Positions 5,038-8,548 of a stretch of DNA of 8,548 nt are shown here, one piece after another. Numbering within the stretch: the first letter of the stretch is position 1; the number at the start of each line of letters is the position of its first letter. This DNA is from a bacterium (GTDB taxonomy: Bacteria > Chloroflexota > Dormibacteria > UBA8260 > Bog-877), in assembly GCA_021791455.1 (NCBI GenBank), contig JAJYWM010000229.1, forward strand, positions 1-8,548, read 5' to 3'. A program made the position numbers and the translations under genes. The notes under the pieces are model-generated. The model ran no database searches. It saw only the letters and a program-made list of their open reading frames with translations, and was not told the DNA's origin.

Positions 5038-5334
5038 ATGCGCTACTTCTATCTGGCGGCTCTGGTGCTGAGTTGGGGTGGCGTGCTCTGGCTCGGCTTC
5101 CGGGTGCGTCTCGGCCTTGAGCCACGCCGGGTCCTTCGGGCGATGGTCCTCACCGTAGCCCTCTTTCTGGCCTTCGACGCCGCCGGGGTGCTGCGGGGCT
5201 GGTTCCGGAGCAGTCCAACTTACAACGTGGTGTTCTTTCCCCCCGGCATCCCGCTGGAGGAGCCCGTGCTGCTCGGCTTCCTAGTCCTGCTCTCGGTGTC
5301 CCTCTACCGCTTGGCGATGACAGTGCTGCCGTGA
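5038..5334 (+). CDS. crtYe: Carotenoid cyclase subunit 1 (CrtYe/CrtYc type)
   Basis: 98 residues, the usual size of one half of the heterodimeric lycopene cyclases of Gram-positive bacteria. Three membrane helices are visible (about 3-20, 33-50, 76-95). Family motifs are FDAAG (46-50) and the acidic FPPGIPLEEPVLLGF (67-81), whose Glu pair is thought to take part in cyclisation. Together with the next protein it would close the end rings of lycopene, or of C50 flavuxanthin-like chains, at the cell membrane. The start is ATG 5038, since the frame is closed by TGA 4939 and has no other ATG/GTG. It lacks a Shine-Dalgarno. It overlaps the next gene by 4 nt (GTGA). crtYc is the alternative name if the product is a C40 carotenoid. 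Confidence 0.85.
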   Translation: MRYFYLAALVLSWGGVLWLGFRVRLGLEPRRVLRAMVLTVALFLAFDAAGVLRGWFRSSPTYNVVFFPPGIPLEEPVLLGFLVLLSVSLYRLAMTVLP

Positions 5335-5603
5335 AGGAGTACACCGTCGCTTCCATCACCGTGCTCTGCCTGGCCGCGGCACTGGCCGGCTGGCGCGGGA
5401 TGCACCGGAGGAGAGCGACCTGGCTGGGGCTGGGAGCCTTTGCCGCGCTCACCGTGGGCTTTGACGCCCTGCTCACACAGATCGGGGTCTTCACCTACGA
5501 TCCCCGCTTCCTCCTGGGCATACGTCTGGGACGGATGCCGGCCGAGGACCTCCTCTACGGGTTGGCCCTCTACCTCACCGCCGTCACGGCCTACAGCTGG
5601 TGA
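5331..5603 (+). CDS. crtYf: Carotenoid cyclase subunit 2 (CrtYf/CrtYd type)
   Basis: 90 residues, start GTG in a GTGA overlap with the previous gene. About three membrane helices (7-20, 30-48, 74-88). The signature FDALLTQIGVFTYDPRFLLG (44-63) followed by IRLGRMPAEDLLYGL matches the second half of heterodimeric lycopene cyclases (FD...YDP...LGIRLG...P.ED..Y). Both subunits are needed for activity in characterised pairs. The end overlaps the elongase start by 4 nt, so stoichiometric translation is likely. Position before a CrtEb-like elongase favours a C50 cyclase (crtYf) over a C40 beta-cyclase (crtYd); end-ring type cannot be told from sequence. Confidence 0.85.
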   Translation: MKEYTVASITVLCLAAALAGWRGMHRRRATWLGLGAFAALTVGFDALLTQIGVFTYDPRFLLGIRLGRMPAEDLLYGLALYLTAVTAYSW

Positions 5604-7444
5604 GAACCCGAGATCTGCTCGTGGCCAGCCGCCCCTTCAGCTGGCCCAACACCGCCCTCCCCTTCCTGGCCGCCGCTCTTTCCTGGAGGCTCTCCTTCAG
5701 CTGGGTGGTGCTGGTGGGCTTCCTCTACTTCCTGCTCCCCTACAACCTCCTCCTCTACGGAGTCAACGACCTCTTCGACTACGAGTCCGACCGCCGGAAC
5801 CCCCGCAAGGGAACGGGAATCGAGGGCGGTCTGCTGCCGCCCCGGCGCGCCGGGGCGCTGGCGGCCTGGCTCGTGGTCACCAACGGGGTCCCCTTGGCCT
5901 GGATCTGGTGGTCAGGGGGGCTGCGCATCGCGCTGCCCCTGATCCTGGCGGCGGCGGTGGCGGTCGCCTACTCGGCGCCCCCCCTGCGCACCAAGGTGCG
6001 TCCCGGGCTGGACTCCCTGACCAGCTCGCTGCACTTCGTTCTGCCCGCAGTCTGCGGCCTGGTGCTGGCCGGGGCTCCCTGGGCCAGGTTCCCGGTCCTG
6101 CTGCTGCTGGCGTTCCTCCTCTGGGGGATGGCCTCCCATGCCCTGGGGGCGATCCAGGACATCCGCTGCGATCGCGAGGCGGGCATAGGCTCCCTGGCCA
6201 CCCTGCTGGGAGCGCGGGCCACCGCCCTGGTCTCGCTGACCCTCTATCTGCTGGCCGCCTGCCTCCTGCTCTCGCGTGGGGGGGCCATCTCGCTCGCCGG
6301 AGTGGCGCTCCTCCCCTATTCCCTGCTGGCGCTCTGGTGCCTCGGGGAGGACTGGGAGGTCCAGGCTCGCCAGGCCTGGCGCAGCTTCCTCACCCTGAAC
6401 CTGGTGGTGGGTTTCCTCCTCACCCAGCTGCTGCTCCACTCATTCGGGCTGGACGACCAGTCACCCCTGTTGCTGGCCTCGGTGGGGTCCCTCCTGGCGG
6501 TGGCAGCAATGCTGGTCCTGGAGGTGCGCGGACGCCTTGTCGCCGCCACGCCTGCGAAGGCAGAGCAGCCGGCTCCGCTCCCGGTGGTGGTGGGTCACCT
6601 GGTCGCCTTCGACGCGCCGGGCGGCACCTTTGAATTAGGAGAGAGCGTGGCATCCGTGGCGGCGCCCGATGGCACGGCTTCGAGATGGCGGTCCGCGAGC
6701 GGTGGTCCGCTCCCCCACGGGCCGGCCATCCTCCTGCTCCTCTCGCCCGGGGTGCGCGCCCTTCCGGAGACCGTGGCGCGGCTCGGCTCCGCGGCGGCCC
6801 CGGGTCGCCCGGTCGCGTTCCTGGCCGATCCCGGAGGGGGGCGCCCGGTTACCGGGCCCCTCAGGCCGGCTCTGGCCCAGCTTCGCTGGGTCGGGCTGGG
6901 AGCCCGCGTCGGCCGATCGTGGCGGGGGCTCGATGGAGTTCTCGCCCTGGCGGTGGCCGTGGAGGACTGCCGAGCCTCCCTAGCGGTCGCAGGCAGCCCA
7001 CGGGAGCTCGCACAACATGCGGTAGGGTCGGGCAGGGTACGCATTGACCTCTGTCCGGAGCTGACGATCGGGCTCGGTGAAGGGCCGGACGGGGAGCTGT
7101 CGGGGTGGTGGCAGCGGCGGCTCTCAACCTCGCCGCTCGGCCCCCTGACCTCGCTCCTGGTGCTGGGGGTCGCCGAGCTGGCAGTCTGGTTCCTGCCGCT
7201 CATTCTCCTCATCCTGTCGCTGGCCACCCACAGCCTGCCAGCGCTGCTGGCCTCCCTCGGCGCCGTGACCCTCCAGCAGGCCGCGGGGATCCTCGCCATG
7301 AACGGATGGATTGACCTCCTCCTGCTGCCGATCGGTTGGGGAATCATGCTGGGCGCGCAGCTCCGGGCCGGTGCTCGGGAGATGCGGGGTCGGCCCACAC
7401 GCCCCGCACCGTTGGGTCTCCTTCACTCGGTGGGCGGCCAATGA
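5600..7444 (+). CDS. crtEb: UbiA-family lycopene-elongase-like prenyltransferase fused to a degenerate glycosyltransferase-like region
   Basis: 614 residues, about twice the roughly 280-300 of CrtEb/LbtA/LyeJ-type proteins. Residues 1-282 are a multi-helix UbiA domain: first Asp motif NDLFDYESDRRNPRKG (56-71), the NPRKG continuation being typical of lycopene elongases, and second motif DIRCDREAG (187-195). These bind Mg2+ and the prenyl diphosphate; the known reaction adds C5 (dimethylallyl) units to lycopene ends to give C45/C50 carotenoids. Residues 290-308 form another helix. Residues 312-505 resemble a family-2 glycosyltransferase core, and 514-588 hold about three helices as in membrane GT2 proteins (see the separate entry). 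The start is GTG in a GTGA overlap. The reading frame is intact, with normal codon bias throughout, so fusion rather than assembly error is likely. Some other polyprenyl acceptor instead of lycopene is possible. Confidence 0.8.
   Translation: MRTRDLLVASRPFSWPNTALPFLAAALSWRLSFSWVVLVGFLYFLLPYNLLLYGVNDLFDYESDRRNPRKGTGIEGGLLPPRRAGALAAWLVVTNGVPLAWIWWSGGLRIALPLILAAAVAVAYSAPPLRTKVRPGLDSLTSSLHFVLPAVCGLVLAGAPWARFPVLLLLAFLLWGMASHALGAIQDIRCDREAGIGSLATLLGARATALVSLTLYLLAACLLLSRGGAISLAGVALLPYSLLALWCLGEDWEVQARQAWRSFLTLNLVVGFLLTQLLLHSFGLDDQSPLLLASVGSLLAVAAMLVLEVRGRLVAATPAKAEQPAPLPVVVGHLVAFDAPGGTFELGESVASVAAPDGTASRWRSASGGPLPHGPAILLLLSPGVRALPETVARLGSAAAPGRPVAFLADPGGGRPVTGPLRPALAQLRWVGLGARVGRSWRGLDGVLALAVAVEDCRASLAVAGSPRELAQHAVGSGRVRIDLCPELTIGLGEGPDGELSGWWQRRLSTSPLGPLTSLLVLGVAELAVWFLPLILLILSLATHSLPALLASLGAVTLQQAAGILAMNGWIDLLLLPIGWGIMLGAQLRAGAREMRGRPTRPAPLGLLHSVGGQ
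6467..7441 (+). other. GT2-like C-terminal region of the elongase, DxD lost
   Basis: Residues 290-614. The order matches membrane GT2 enzymes of carotenoid clusters (CruC/CrtX-like): a helix at 290-308, a Pro/Ala linker, PLPVVVGHLVAF (327-338) where such enzymes read like PRVSVVIPARNE, GPAILLLLSPGVRAL (374-388) where they read like GELLLFLDADVRL, an ED pair (455-456) where they have an ED motif, GRVRIDL (478-484), GWWQRRL (502-508), then hydrophobic helices and a basic tail. The DxD metal/nucleotide-sugar motif is replaced by SPG (382-384). By inference it is a pseudo-glycosyltransferase; the alignment was done by eye. Confidence 0.4.
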
Positions 7445-8548
7445 CTTCGGGACGGGGTAGGGCGGTCGTCATCGGAGCGGGGCTGGGCGGGCTCGCGGTA
7501 GCGATCCGGCTCCTGGCGGCGGGGATGGAGGTCCAGGTGGTGGAGGCGCAGCCCACCCCGGGGGGGCGAGCGGGCCGCATATCCGAGCGGGGACACACCT
7601 TCGACACCGGTCCCTCACTCCTCACCCTACCGAGGCTCCTGGAGGAGCTGTTCGAGCTGGGCGGAGCGGGCCTCGCTGGCGAGCTCACCCTGCGGCGACT
7701 CGAACCGTTCTATCGCATCCACTGGCGCGGGGAGCGCCGGAGCCTTGATTTCAGCGGCGACCGGGAGGTGCTGGCACAGCAGATCGCGAAGTTCAGCCAG
7801 GAGGACGCCCGTCGGCTGCCCGCGTTCCTGGAGGCCAGTCGCCGCATCTATGAGGAGGGCATCCTGGCAGCCGGTGGCCGCCCCTTCCTGCACCGGCGCG
7901 ATCTGGCGCCCCTGGTCCCGTCCATGCTCCGGTTGGGGGCGGTGCGCTCGGTGGAGCACTTCGTGCACCGGTTCTTCCGCGAGCCCCACGTGCGCCAGGC
8001 GTTCGCCTTCCATCCCCTCTTCATCGGGGGCGACCCCTTTCGGGTGCCGGCCGTGTATGCCTCCCTGGCCTACCTGCAGATCGATGAGGGGGTCTGGTAC
8101 GTCGAGGGCGGCATGCACGAGCTGGTCCTCGCCCTCTCCCGCGTCATCGAGCGCCAGGGCGAGATCCGCTTGGGGGAGGGGGTGCGGCGCATCCAGCTCG
8201 AGGGTGGTCGGGTGCGTGGGGTCGTGACCTCGGAGGGTGAGTTCCTCCCGGCCGACGTGGTGGTCAGCAACGCCGACGTGGTGGCGACCCAGCGAGAGCT
8301 CTTGGGGCGGCGCGAACTGGTTCCCAGCCGACTCTCCATGAGCTGCTACCTTCTCCACCTCGGGCTGGAAACCAGGTATCCCCAGCTGGCGCACCACACC
8401 CTCCTGGTGGGGGAGGACTACCCCGCTTTCGTGCGCGACGTGACCCGGCGCGGCCGCCTGGGACAGTCGCCGAGCCTCTATCTCCACTCCCCCACGGCCT
8501 CCGACCCCCAGATGGCCCCGCCCGGGGGTGACAGCCTCACCGTCCTCC
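7441..8548 (+). CDS. crtI: Phytoene desaturase CrtI (partial, cut by window end)
   Basis: 369 codons are visible of an expected 490-510; the frame is open to the last base. ATG 7441 overlaps the elongase stop as ATGA. The FAD/NAD-binding start is VVIGAGLGGLAVAIRLLAAG (9-28) with the ribose-binding acid at the end of strand 2 (VVEA, Glu35) and PGGRAGRI. Family blocks follow in order: FDTGPSLLT (54-62), LEPFYRI (87-93), FAFHPLFIGGDPFRVPAVYA (188-207), GVWYVEGGM (217-225), ADVVVSNADV (271-280), and LAHHTLLVG (316-324). CrtI removes hydrogens from 15-cis-phytoene to give lycopene at the membrane using FAD. The number of desaturation steps cannot be read from sequence. Phytoene synthase and GGPP synthase genes are expected further right or elsewhere. 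Confidence 0.95.
   Translation, partial: MTSGRGRAVVIGAGLGGLAVAIRLLAAGMEVQVVEAQPTPGGRAGRISERGHTFDTGPSLLTLPRLLEELFELGGAGLAGELTLRRLEPFYRIHWRGERRSLDFSGDREVLAQQIAKFSQEDARRLPAFLEASRRIYEEGILAAGGRPFLHRRDLAPLVPSMLRLGAVRSVEHFVHRFFREPHVRQAFAFHPLFIGGDPFRVPAVYASLAYLQIDEGVWYVEGGMHELVLALSRVIERQGEIRLGEGVRRIQLEGGRVRGVVTSEGEFLPADVVVSNADVVATQRELLGRRELVPSRLSMSCYLLHLGLETRYPQLAHHTLLVGEDYPAFVRDVTRRGRLGQSPSLYLHSPTASDPQMAPPGGDSLTVL

Noticed and set aside
5440..6633. Plus-strand frame of 397 codons
   Set aside because: It overlaps the cyclase subunit and the UbiA gene in another frame and translates to Arg/Pro/Gly/Ala-rich sequence; the other frame shows clear UbiA motifs.
6595..7398. Minus-strand frame of 267 codons opposite the GT2-like region
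   Set aside because: The product is Arg/Pro/Ser/Ala-rich without a fold signal. The plus-strand frame keeps helices and GT2-like order. This was considered carefully because the plus-strand domain is degenerate.
7627..8487. Minus-strand frame of 286 codons
   Set aside because: It is antisense to crtI, whose frame shows conserved family blocks throughout.
1..8548. CRISPR arrays, insertion sequences, tRNA or rRNA genes, phage attachment sites
   Set aside because: I looked for spaced direct repeats, transposase motifs and cloverleaf or rRNA signatures and saw none.

Overview
The window is high-GC bacterial DNA (by eye about two thirds G+C, strong G/C preference at third codon positions, many GTG starts, genes joined by 4-nt GTGA/ATGA overlaps). 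The gene content (Tad-type pseudopilins, a split heterodimeric carotenoid cyclase and a CrtEb-like lycopene elongase) suggests a high-GC Gram-positive-type lineage such as Actinomycetota, or the Chloroflexota/Dormibacterota area. The sequence alone does not settle the phylum.

Region 1 (1-432) holds no convincing gene. It has three short hairpins and a good Shine-Dalgarno at its right edge. Region 2 (433-3763, + strand) is a tight three-gene cassette of surface-appendage proteins: two TadE-like pseudopilins with a prepilin-peptidase-type G|xxxxE motif, then a 667-residue TadG-like protein with a long extracellular part. All three have even numbers of cysteines (2, 10, 8), which fits disulfide-bonded extracellular proteins. 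No Tad secretion ATPase or platform gene is in the window. An 11-bp hairpin at 3768-3792 separates this cassette from the convergent minus-strand operon.

Region 3 (3800-4802, - strand) is a stress/redox-flavoured operon, transcribed as ArsR-family regulator, then a glutaredoxin-like CPWC thioredoxin-fold protein, then a GroES with no groEL beside it. Region 4 (4803-5037) is the divergent control region. It has a plausible leaderless promoter for the ArsR gene and a perfect inverted repeat (two 8-bp arms, 6-nt spacer, 4854-4875) placed to control the divergent carotenoid genes.

Region 5 (5038 to the right edge, + strand) is a carotenoid operon of four genes, each overlapping the next by 4 nt: two small membrane cyclase subunits, a UbiA-family lycopene-elongase-like prenyltransferase, and a CrtI-type phytoene desaturase cut by the window end. 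The order cyclase-cyclase-elongase matches crtYe-crtYf-crtEb of C50 carotenoid (decaprenoxanthin-type) clusters, so the likely product is a C50, or possibly C40, cyclic carotenoid.

The most unusual item is the elongase. It is about twice normal length, because its C-terminal half looks like a complete but degenerate family-2 glycosyltransferase that has lost its DxD motif. The second is the possible redox/thiol link: a cysteine-containing ArsR regulator and a glutaredoxin divergent from, and perhaps controlling, carotenoid synthesis.
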